Shown here: positions 7,749 to 13,639 of the stretch, piece after piece | Position numbering within the stretch: the stretch's first letter is position 1 | Layout of the letters: each line of letters opens with the position of its first letter | Assembly: GCA_020630115.1 (NCBI GenBank) | Contig: JAHDCA010000009.1 | Span: forward strand, 3,224 to 20,905 | Reading direction: 5' to 3' | From: Candidatus Dojkabacteria bacterium | GTDB lineage: Bacteria; Patescibacteriota; Dojkabacteria; SC72; JAHDCA01 | Length of the DNA stretch: 17,682 nt | The notes under the pieces: generated by a model | Database searches by the model: none | The model's input: only the letters and a program-made list of their open reading frames with translations | Told to the model about the DNA's origin: nothing | Program-made: the position numbers and the translations under genes

Positions 7749-7809
7749 TATTCCACAGGTGATTTGTCCAGTAAACATTGAAGTCATTATTTTGGGAGTA
7801 AGTTGTTAA

Positions 7810-7818
7810 TTATACACA
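7810..7818 (+). promoter_or_regulatory. DnaA box (TTATACACA)
   Basis: Perfect match to the TTATNCACA consensus, in the oriC gap 22 bp from the next box on the same strand (start to start, about two helical turns). Confidence 0.75.
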
Positions 7819-7831
7819 AAAAATATGATTG

Positions 7832-7840
7832 TTATCCACA
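7832..7840 (+). promoter_or_regulatory. DnaA box (TTATCCACA)
   Basis: Perfect high-affinity DnaA-box consensus, 3 bases beyond the dnaA stop codon. Confidence 0.85.
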
Positions 7841-7843
7841 GGT

Positions 7844-9259
7844 TTAAGCACCATATATCTCACTTTTACACGCTTCAATTTTCTGAGCATAAAAAGTATC
7901 TTTTTCAATGAGCCCTTTTGCTTTAGAGTATGAATTAAGTATTGTCGTGTGATCTTTGCGGTTTATAAATCGTGCTATTTGCTTTAGTGATACTTCAAGT
8001 TCATCTCTATATAGATATACGAATGCGTGTCTTGCCCTTACTATATGTTGAGTCCTACTTTTTCCTTTAATATCACTTTCAGAAACATCAAAGATATTAT
8101 TAACAGCTTTTAGAATTCTCTCTGGTGGTATCTTTCTTCTTTTATTCTCAGCATTTATCTTCAACATCTGTGCTACTAAATCAGTTGTGATCGGCTGTGG
8201 GTCAAACTTTATTTGTATACAAACTTTATTTACAGCACCTTCGAGCTCTCTAATATTATTAAATATTTGATTAGCTAAAAACTCACATACTTCAGCTGTA
8301 ATAGCCACGTTGTTTTCAAGTGCCCTAGATTTAATTATTGCTACTCTTGTTTCAAAATCAGGCGGGTGGATATCGATTAACATTCCACCTTCAAATCTCG
8401 ATTGAATCCTATCTGGAAGATTATCAATCTCATGAGGTTGTCTATCTGAGGCCATAATGATGTGCTTGTTTTCTTGATACAATTGGTTAAATGTATTAAA
8501 AAGCTCATCTTGGGTCTTCTTGAATCTGCTAATGAATTGGATATCATCAAGTATCAGTACATCTAACTCTCTATATGTATCTCTAAATTGTGGTGTTGTA
8601 TTAGACCTAATCGCTTCAACGATTTCATTCATAAAGCCTTCTGTGGGTATATATCTAATCTTGAAATGAGGATTTGCTTCAAGCAATGAATTACCAATAG
8701 CTTGAATTAAGTGAGTCTTCCCTACTCCAGTTCTGCCATATATATAAAGCGGGTTATAGATTGTACCTGGGCTTGAGACTACAGCCTCAGCCACAGCATG
8801 AGCAAGTTGATTGCTGGAACCGACTATATATGAGTTAAATGTATATTTGGGATTTAGATTTGTCAGTATAGGTTTGGTTATTTTTACACTTTGAGTTGTC
8901 ACATTAGTGATTCCAGAGTTCTCAATAACTTTATTGTTTTGAAAGAGTCCTGATGAATATTCATCAGGGTTAAAATATTCGTAGGCGTTGTTTTTAGTTT
9001 CTGACTTAGGTGCAACTTGAATATCAACTTCATAGCTCAGGTTTGTAATTTCTTTAAGCTTGTTTGATATAAGGTTCCTACTATTAACTTCTAACCATTC
9101 TTTATGATAGTTATTATTACATACAAGAACACAGACTCCATTATCCAATGATTTTATATAAATATTTTTAAACCAAGCATTATATGTTTTACTACCTACA
9201 ATGGTCGAAATTTGATCTTTGATCTGCTTTGAAATCTTGTGTGGGTCTAAATCTGTCAT
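7844..9259 (-). CDS. dnaA: Chromosomal replication initiator DnaA
   Basis: DnaA (471 aa) binds DnaA boxes, forms an ATP-dependent filament and opens oriC. Domain I (about 1-80, with AWFKNIYI and the EWLEVNSRN region) is followed by a low-conservation linker to about 130. Domain III is an AAA+ ATPase with Walker A GRTGVGKT (175-182), Walker B ILDDIQF (D238, D239) and DRIQSRFEGGM with the Arg-finger region near R284. Domain IV has the DnaA signature around 403-437. Its usual GGRDHTT loop is INRKDHTT here, keeping DHTT while changing GGR to NRK. The start is ATG at 9259, with a -10 TACAAT ending 7 bases upstream, so the message is probably leaderless. A perfect DnaA box in this promoter suggests autoregulation. 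Confidence 0.98.
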   Translation of the reverse strand: MTDLDPHKISKQIKDQISTIVGSKTYNAWFKNIYIKSLDNGVCVLVCNNNYHKEWLEVNSRNLISNKLKEITNLSYEVDIQVAPKSETKNNAYEYFNPDEYSSGLFQNNKVIENSGITNVTTQSVKITKPILTNLNPKYTFNSYIVGSSNQLAHAVAEAVVSSPGTIYNPLYIYGRTGVGKTHLIQAIGNSLLEANPHFKIRYIPTEGFMNEIVEAIRSNTTPQFRDTYRELDVLILDDIQFISRFKKTQDELFNTFNQLYQENKHIIMASDRQPHEIDNLPDRIQSRFEGGMLIDIHPPDFETRVAIIKSRALENNVAITAEVCEFLANQIFNNIRELEGAVNKVCIQIKFDPQPITTDLVAQMLKINAENKRRKIPPERILKAVNNIFDVSESDIKGKSRTQHIVRARHAFVYLYRDELEVSLKQIARFINRKDHTTILNSYSKAKGLIEKDTFYAQKIEACKSEIYGA

Positions 9260-9266
9260 TGAGCGG

Positions 9267-9296
9267 ATTGTATATTAAAATTGTGGATAAGTGGAA
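9267..9296 (-). promoter_or_regulatory. dnaA promoter with embedded DnaA box
   Basis: On the minus strand, TACAAT (9272 to 9267) is 7 bases before the dnaA ATG. A moderate -35 candidate TTCCAC lies at 9296-9291 with an 18-bp spacer. The perfect DnaA box TTATCCACA (9290-9282) falls inside the spacer, where bound DnaA would block polymerase. Confidence 0.6.
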
Positions 9297-9393
9297 ACGT
9301 TTTTATTAAGTGCTTATATAATAGGCTTTTTAACTCCCCTATTTGTGATATATATGTATATAGAACTTAAAAGCTAATAAATAATAATTAGGC

Positions 9394-9422
9394 TTGTCGA
9401 AAATCAATTACTGCAATATAAT
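9394..9422 (+). promoter_or_regulatory. Sigma-70-type promoter of the rpmH cluster
   Basis: TTGTCG (9394-9399), a 17-bp spacer and a perfect TATAAT (9417-9422) give the best promoter match in the window. Transcription would start near 9429, leaving a leader of about 33 bases before rpmH. The leader contains the short palindrome CTTTTTAAAAAG. Another TATAAT at 9317-9322 lacks a convincing -35. Confidence 0.7.
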
Positions 9423-9461
9423 CATTAGCCCAATACTGCCCTAAGCTTTTTAAAAAGTATT

Positions 9462-9644
9462 ATGAAAAGAACATATCAACCAAAAAAACTGAAAAGACTT
9501 CGAAAATTCGGATTCCGAGCTAGAATGAAAGATAGCGCAGGAAGAAGAGTTCTCAAGAGAAGAAGAGCAAGAGGAAGAAAAGCTCTTTCTGCTCATGAGG
9601 AGTTTGTCTTTTTAAGAAAGAAGCCAAAGGCAAAATTTAGATAA
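9462..9644 (+). CDS. rpmH: 50S ribosomal protein L34, with C-terminal extension
   Basis: L34 is a small basic protein of the large ribosomal subunit that binds 23S rRNA. Residues 1-44 (MKRTYQPKK, FGFRARM, GRRVLKRRRARGRKALSA) are the complete, canonical protein. Residues 45-60 (HEEFVFLRKKPKAKFR) are an extra basic tail: most bacterial L34 proteins stop at about 44-47 residues. The gene faces away from dnaA, as is usual at bacterial origins, and is followed after 12 bases by rnpA. The strong promoter at 9394-9422 serves it. No Shine-Dalgarno is visible. Confidence 0.96.
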   Translation: MKRTYQPKKLKRLRKFGFRARMKDSAGRRVLKRRRARGRKALSAHEEFVFLRKKPKAKFR

Positions 9645-9656
9645 TCACTCTGATTT

Positions 9657-9995
9657 ATGCTTAAGAAGACTTTAAGATTTCCTTCACGAAGTCTCTTTAA
9701 GGTTGCGGTTATTAAAGGACGATTTCTAAGAAAAACAAATCTATTTACTCTGAAAGTGCTTGAATTGCGAGATCCTGCAACAGGACCTTTTTTTGGTGTT
9801 GTTGTTTCAAAAAAAAGAGGCAAAGCCAATAAGAGGATTTTGCTAAAAAGAAGATTTCGAGGAATTATAAATACTCTACCCGATTCACTAAAAGATTCTT
9901 ACATCGGTAAGGCATTTGTCTTTAATATGAGCAATTTACCAGAAAGTTATGAAGATCTTAAAGCTGAGATCTATAATTGTCTGGATAAAAAGTAA
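9657..9995 (+). CDS. rnpA: Ribonuclease P protein component (divergent)
   Basis: RnpA (112 aa) binds the RNase P RNA and helps mature tRNA 5' ends. Gene order directly after rpmH and the pattern LRFPSRSLFKVAVIKGRF, FGVVVSKKRGKA (about 46-57) and LKRRFRGII (63-71) identify it. The central RNR signature, normally RNRxKRR, is KRILLKRR here: the Asn and the first Arg are lost while the basic cluster and the SKK strand remain. The start is ATG at 9657. A minus-strand reading frame over this gene is only a shadow. Confidence 0.88.
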   Translation: MLKKTLRFPSRSLFKVAVIKGRFLRKTNLFTLKVLELRDPATGPFFGVVVSKKRGKANKRILLKRRFRGIINTLPDSLKDSYIGKAFVFNMSNLPESYEDLKAEIYNCLDKK

Positions 9996-10015
9996 GTAAA
10001 TTAACTCTTGAAGTT

Positions 10016-10489
10016 TTGGTTATTCGCGATAATAAGTGGCTTAAAGAATTGATGTATGAACTCTGGGACAGTAATTTCGCTGATGTTGCTAGGCCTAATA
10101 TAGTAGTAACGCAATTTGGAAAGTACTCCAAGAGACAGTTAGGATCAATAAGGATGGCTCACTCAAGATCTCGCATAAGGTCACTTTTAAAGTCGTATAA
10201 AGAAGAAGTTGATGCTGCAGATGATAAATCCGTTTCAATTATAACGATGACGAAATATTTTCAGTCTGAGCTTATCCCTGAAGTTGTTGTTAAACTTGTT
10301 ATGGCTCATGAAATGGTTCATTATACGCATGGTTTCAACTCTCCTCTCAAGCAACTATATAAGAACCCTCATCAAGGAAATATTGTTAACAAAGAATTAA
10401 TAAGTAGAGGCCTTGGTGATGAGTTAGAACAACAAGAAAAATGGATAAAAGAAAATTGGTTAAAATTTTTAAGAAAGTATAAGAAATAG
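10016..10489 (+). CDS. SprT-like zinc metalloprotease-fold protein
   Basis: The 157-aa product has a zincin motif HEMVH (H98, E99, H102) in the helix VVVKLVMAHEMVHYTHGF. H119 in PHQGNIVNKEL is a possible third ligand. The upstream QLGSIR segment and a strand ending in ITMTKYF match the SprT-like layout, a beta strand before the metal-binding helix. SprT-family proteins cut or bind DNA-protein crosslinks; the substrate here is unknown. The frame opens with TTG at 10016, 20 bases after rnpA. The first in-frame ATG (residue 13) would remove W8, so the TTG or a nearby near-cognate start is preferred, with modest confidence. Its place inside the rnpA-yidD-yidC cluster is unusual. Confidence 0.75.
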   Translation: MVIRDNKWLKELMYELWDSNFADVARPNIVVTQFGKYSKRQLGSIRMAHSRSRIRSLLKSYKEEVDAADDKSVSIITMTKYFQSELIPEVVVKLVMAHEMVHYTHGFNSPLKQLYKNPHQGNIVNKELISRGLGDELEQQEKWIKENWLKFLRKYKK

Positions 10490-10516
10490 TTTATAATCTC
10501 CCTAATCAGGTTTAGA

Positions 10517-10666
10517 CTAGTTGACTTGCCTTCTTCTTGGATCCTCCCAGACCTCTACTCTCTCGAGTTCAAAATTAGTATTATCTGGCATGTACGCTCT
10601 TAAAAGTACATACGCCGGTAGAATTATTGTTAGTGTTATTATTAGAACACCTGCGTAACTTTCCAT
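10517..10666 (-). CDS. 49-residue single-span membrane protein
   Basis: A short ORF runs from ATG at 10666 to TAG at 10517. It encodes a protein with one clear membrane span (about residues 4-22, AGVLIITLTIILPAYVLL) and a polar tail containing FELERVEVWEDPRRR. The tail has alternating acidic and basic groups and would face one side of the membrane. It fills the otherwise gene-free stretch 10490-10766, on the strand opposite to its neighbours. A poor -10-like TATTAA lies 9 bases before the ATG. I do not recognise the family. The good transmembrane/tail partition supports a real gene, but the length leaves doubt. Confidence 0.5.
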   Translation of the reverse strand: MESYAGVLIITLTIILPAYVLLRAYMPDNTNFELERVEVWEDPRRRQVN

Positions 10667-10766
10667 ATAATTCTTTTAATAACTTATCTAGTATTTCATA
10701 ATATAATCAATAAATACCATTAACTTGATAAAACAATAATTTAATCCTGACAAAATCAAACAACTT

Positions 10767-11027
10767 ATGACTAAAATCTCTGAAATACCTAAGCTAACAG
10801 CAGTATTAATAATTAATTTGTATCAGAAAACATTGTCATTTGATCATGGCTTTATGGGGAAAGTATTCTTAAATACTCGTTATTGTAAGTTTTCGCCTTC
10901 ATGTTCGGAATATACTAAAAAATCAATTGAGAGGTACGGTTTAATAAGAGGCGGAGTGTTAGGCTTTAAAAGGATATTAAAGTGTCACCCCTTTAGTTCA
11001 AAACATGGATATGATCCAGTGCCTTAA
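10767..11027 (+). CDS. yidD: Membrane protein insertion efficiency factor YidD
   Basis: YidD (86 aa) is a small membrane-associated protein that assists YidC-dependent insertion. It shows the family pattern almost completely: an amphipathic N-terminus with LYQKTLS, then CKFSPSCSEY (C40, C46), the helix YGLIRGGVLGFKRILKCHP (C73), and the invariant ending HGYDPVP. It lies 41 bases upstream of yidC, the standard pairing. A TATAAT at 10702-10707, without a good -35, is the nearest promoter candidate. No Shine-Dalgarno precedes the ATG. Confidence 0.96.
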   Translation: MTKISEIPKLTAVLIINLYQKTLSFDHGFMGKVFLNTRYCKFSPSCSEYTKKSIERYGLIRGGVLGFKRILKCHPFSSKHGYDPVP

Positions 11028-11055
11028 ATTTACTACTATTTAAAAGTCATTAATG

Positions 11056-11061
11056 TATAAT
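11056..11061 (+). promoter_or_regulatory. yidC promoter -10 box (leaderless)
   Basis: TATAAT followed by CAATCTA and then the yidC ATG at 11069. A start site 7-8 bases after the hexamer would coincide with the A of ATG. The -35 region is weak. Confidence 0.6.
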
Positions 11062-11068
11062 CAATCTA

Positions 11069-11905
11069 ATGTTTAGAGATCTAATCAACACAATAATCTA
11101 CGAGCCATTTCTTAACCTCCTTGTTTTCTTTTATGGACTTTTTGAACACAATCTTGGAGTTGCTCTTATACTTTTAGCTATAACTGTTCGTCTTTTACTT
11201 ATTCCCTTTGTAAAACGTCAAACAGAGATGACAAGGAAGATGCAGACCCTTAAGCCGGAAATTGAAAAGCTTAAGAAAAAGTATAAGAACAATCAAGAGG
11301 AATTCGCTAAAGCTCAGATGAAACTTTATCAAGAAAAGGGTTATAACCCACTTGGATGTCTTTTTACTTTAGTTCCTCAGTTGATTATTGGTATAAGTGT
11401 TTTCGGTATCGTTAGAGCTGTTGGAGAACCTGAGATTAGTGGCTTATATGGATGGGTAGAGAATTGGGCTTTTGGAAGCGAGACTCCAACATTTAATACA
11501 GATTTCTTCGTTTGGGATCTTTCTAGTCACTATAATGAAGCAGCAGAGAATGCGAATAGCTATTTTGATATAAAGGCGCTTAAATATTTAATGATCTCAT
11601 TGGCAGTCGGCGCAGTTCAATTCTTCTCGATGCAATTTACGACTAAGATGTCAGGACAAGATACAAAGAAAGTTACTAAGAAATCAGCTAAAGATGAACC
11701 ATTGAATCAAGAAGAAATGGCGGCTCAGATGAGTAAATCAATGTTGAGGATATTTCCTCTAATTACTGTTTTTATTACCCTATCAGCTCCACTAGCACTT
11801 GCGATTTATTGGATAGCTCAATCATTGATGTTCGTAGTTCAATACTTCATAATTGATAAGGAAAAAGCGTTAAAAGGCTTTAATGAAATTCTTGGTAGAA
11901 ATTAA
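11069..11905 (+). CDS. yidC: Membrane protein insertase YidC/Oxa1
   Basis: YidC (278 aa) inserts and folds inner-membrane proteins. It is the short Gram-positive/CPR form, without the large periplasmic P1 domain. The first span carries the conserved groove arginine R41 (ALILLAITVRLLLIPF). The cytoplasmic hairpin (about 48-90, QTEMTRKMQTLKPEIEKLKKKY) follows, then NPLGCL...LVPQ (93-104). After a polar external loop (about 125-165) come three more spans, ending with PLALAIYWIAQSLMFVVQYFII. A Lys-rich insert (about 200-225) sits between spans. Its own -10 box lies 7 bases before the ATG, and jag follows after 20 bases. Confidence 0.96.
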   Translation: MFRDLINTIIYEPFLNLLVFFYGLFEHNLGVALILLAITVRLLLIPFVKRQTEMTRKMQTLKPEIEKLKKKYKNNQEEFAKAQMKLYQEKGYNPLGCLFTLVPQLIIGISVFGIVRAVGEPEISGLYGWVENWAFGSETPTFNTDFFVWDLSSHYNEAAENANSYFDIKALKYLMISLAVGAVQFFSMQFTTKMSGQDTKKVTKKSAKDEPLNQEEMAAQMSKSMLRIFPLITVFITLSAPLALAIYWIAQSLMFVVQYFIIDKEKALKGFNEILGRN

Positions 11906-11925
11906 TTTTTGAAAAAATAATTATT

Positions 11926-12423
11926 ATGGATACAAATACTATCCTTACTACTGCTCAAGAGATCTTAGACTCGCTTTCACATAGCATGTTTTTAGATTGT
12001 AATCATACTGTTGAAGTACAAGAACAGGATGATTATTATGTTGTAAATGTGAATTTTGAGGGTGATGACCTTGGTTATCTAATTGGACCTGCTGGTGGTC
12101 ATCTGAGATCTTTACAAGCTATTACAAAATTGATGATAATGACAAAGCTTCCTGAGCTTAAAGAACAGATGGACGAAGGTAAGAGACTTGTCGTTAATGT
12201 TGATGCAGGTGGTTATATGAAGCAAAGAGAAGACCGAATGATTGAAAATGTAAAAGGAAGAATTGAAGATGCAAGAGCTTTGGGTGAGTCAGTAGACTTG
12301 GAACCAATGAGAGCTGCACAAAGAAGAGTTATTCATAGTTATATTTCTCAATTTGATGATGTTGAAACTGAGAGTGTGGGTGAAGAACCTCAGAGGTTTA
12401 TTAGAATCAAACCAGCTAAATAG
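11926..12423 (+). CDS. jag: KH/R3H RNA-binding protein Jag (KhpB), short form
   Basis: KhpB/Jag is an RNA-binding regulator of cell envelope and division genes in Gram-positive bacteria and usually follows yidC. This 165-aa version lacks the N-terminal Jag-N domain. It has a KH domain (about 28-95) and an R3H domain (about 98-163). The KH loop reads IGPAGGHLRSLQ: GxxG is kept (G54-G57), but the usual basic residue in the loop (GKRG-like) is Pro/Ala, which may weaken RNA contact. The R3H part, LEPMRAAQRRVIHSYI (R133, R134, H137), then DVETESVGEEPQRFIRI, is canonical. A terminator hairpin starts 26 bases after its stop. Confidence 0.93.
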   Translation: MDTNTILTTAQEILDSLSHSMFLDCNHTVEVQEQDDYYVVNVNFEGDDLGYLIGPAGGHLRSLQAITKLMIMTKLPELKEQMDEGKRLVVNVDAGGYMKQREDRMIENVKGRIEDARALGESVDLEPMRAAQRRVIHSYISQFDDVETESVGEEPQRFIRIKPAK

Positions 12424-13639
12424 TCACTTCTTTGGATTATTAGTTTTTTTATCGAGCCTAAATCTTACTTTACGGCTCGATAATTTTTTTCATATTAATA
12501 AACAAGAATACTTCGTACTTGGTCGAGAGATTAATTATCTACTACCCTACTTACATGTCATAGACATATTTGTACTATTGCTAGTAATAATACTTCTGTT
12601 TTTTAGAAAGATATCAATTAATAAGTTCTGGATATTTCTATTGTTACTACTTTTATTTTCATTAATTATTAATTTTCACATCGCTTCATTAATTTGGTCT
12701 ATAAGGGTTCTGGTTTATTCATTATTGATAATGAGTTCTAGTTTAAAAGAATTGAAAGCTAAGCAGTTTCTTTATTGGGCCTGGATCACAGTATTAATTC
12801 AATTTCTGATTGTACTAGGGCAAGTAGCTTCAGGTCAGAGTTTAGGGTTAAGTTTAATTGGAGAATCTCAAGTTGTGAAAGGATTTACAGGGGTAAGCTT
12901 TGTAAATACATTAGAAGGGATATTCCTTAGAGGGTACGGGACTTTTCCTCACCCTAATGTGCTTGGAGGATATATGTTGATGATTCTGCTTTTGTTAGAA
13001 CTTGTAAGTGAGACGATCTCAACTAAGCTTAGCAAGAACTTGCTAACTACTTTGCAAGGAATTTTAGGTCTAGTGATACTGTTAACCTTCTCCAGATCAG
13101 CATTTATAATCTATTTATTATTCGTAGTTTACAAACTTTATAGTCTGTATTCAAATGGAAAAGCAGTTAATAAAGTTTTTGCATTTAATCCACTGATAAT
13201 AATTTTAGAGAGAATTATTAGGACTAATGAAACAGACAGAGAACAACTTTGGAATTCAGGGATAGAGTTGTTGGGTAATCATCCCTATCTCGGAACGGGC
13301 GTACTTCAATCAATTAGATATTATGGAAATCTAGACAGTATACCTTCAACGGCAGCAGGTATAACACTTCTACAACCTATACATAACGTATTTTTATTAA
13401 TCTTAGTCGAATTTGGTTCTATAATCGGAGGTATTGGTATACTAATATTTTTATTGTTTGTAATCTTTACTATTGTTAGGACACCTAGTGAGAAAAAACT
13501 TTTCGTCGTATTGATTTTTATATCAATGATATTCATCATGTCTATAGATCATTACTTATACACCCTGCCCCAAGGACTTTTGATAAGTTTCATTTTATTG
13601 AAGGTGGCACATGAAGGATCAGAGACTTTTGATTATTAA
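12356..13639 (+). CDS. O-antigen ligase/polymerase-like membrane protein
   Basis: This polytopic protein (about 427 aa, 10-12 hydrophobic spans) resembles the Wzy_C/O-antigen ligase family, which joins or polymerises lipid-linked surface glycans. Recognisable segments are LRGYGTFPHPNVLGGYM (about 192-208), LLTFSRSA (243-250), the external loop with GNHPYLGTGV (308-317) and PIHNVFLLILVEFG (342-355). The start is uncertain. ATG codons at 12356 and 12359 overlap jag by over 60 bases, and GTG codons at 12374 and 12380 are alternatives. No start codon exists in frame between the jag stop and the first span. An intrinsic terminator is embedded in its first span. Its 3' end overlaps the convergent gene by 21 bases. 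Confidence 0.82.
   Translation: MMLKLRVWVKNLRGLLESNQLNSHFFGLLVFLSSLNLTLRLDNFFHINKQEYFVLGREINYLLPYLHVIDIFVLLLVIILLFFRKISINKFWIFLLLLLLFSLIINFHIASLIWSIRVLVYSLLIMSSSLKELKAKQFLYWAWITVLIQFLIVLGQVASGQSLGLSLIGESQVVKGFTGVSFVNTLEGIFLRGYGTFPHPNVLGGYMLMILLLLELVSETISTKLSKNLLTTLQGILGLVILLTFSRSAFIIYLLFVVYKLYSLYSNGKAVNKVFAFNPLIIILERIIRTNETDREQLWNSGIELLGNHPYLGTGVLQSIRYYGNLDSIPSTAAGITLLQPIHNVFLLILVEFGSIIGGIGILIFLLFVIFTIVRTPSEKKLFVVLIFISMIFIMSIDHYLYTLPQGLLISFILLKVAHEGSETFDY
12449..12490 (+). terminator. Intrinsic terminator after jag, inside the next coding region
   Basis: A 10-bp stem (TTATCGAGCC at 12449-12458 pairs with GGCTCGATAA at 12474-12483) encloses a 15-base loop and is followed directly by seven T residues (12484-12490). 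It works only for rightward transcription, because the opposite strand has an A-run there. It lies just after the jag stop, yet is also in frame within the ligase-like gene. Confidence 0.75.

Larger units (their letters stand above)
7455..7843. other. oriC: Chromosomal replication origin (oriC), dnaA-dnaN intergenic region
   Basis: This 389-bp gap holds no gene. Its left 88 bp (7455-7542) are very AT-rich and would be the unwinding element. Next are a DnaA-trio array (7543-7557), GGGC and a DnaA-box-like TGTGGAGAA (7562-7570). After a neutral stretch come a head-to-head pair of near-consensus boxes (7720-7728 minus, 7739-7747 plus), a weaker box TATTCCACA (7749-7757), and two perfect TTATNCACA boxes (7810-7818 and 7832-7840). 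The last box sits 3 bases from the dnaA stop codon. The layout matches the B. subtilis dnaA-incC-dnaN origin. Gene directions diverge around it. Confidence 0.85.

Noticed and set aside
9446..9457. CTTTTTAAAAAG palindrome just before rpmH as an autoregulatory site
   Set aside because: It is 12 bp of pure AT-type symmetry in AT-rich DNA and likely by chance; it is noted only within the promoter entry.
9593..9829. Minus-strand 78-aa ORF over rpmH/rnpA
   Set aside because: It is antisense to two well-identified genes; its Phe/Leu-rich sequence is the complement of their Lys/Arg codons.
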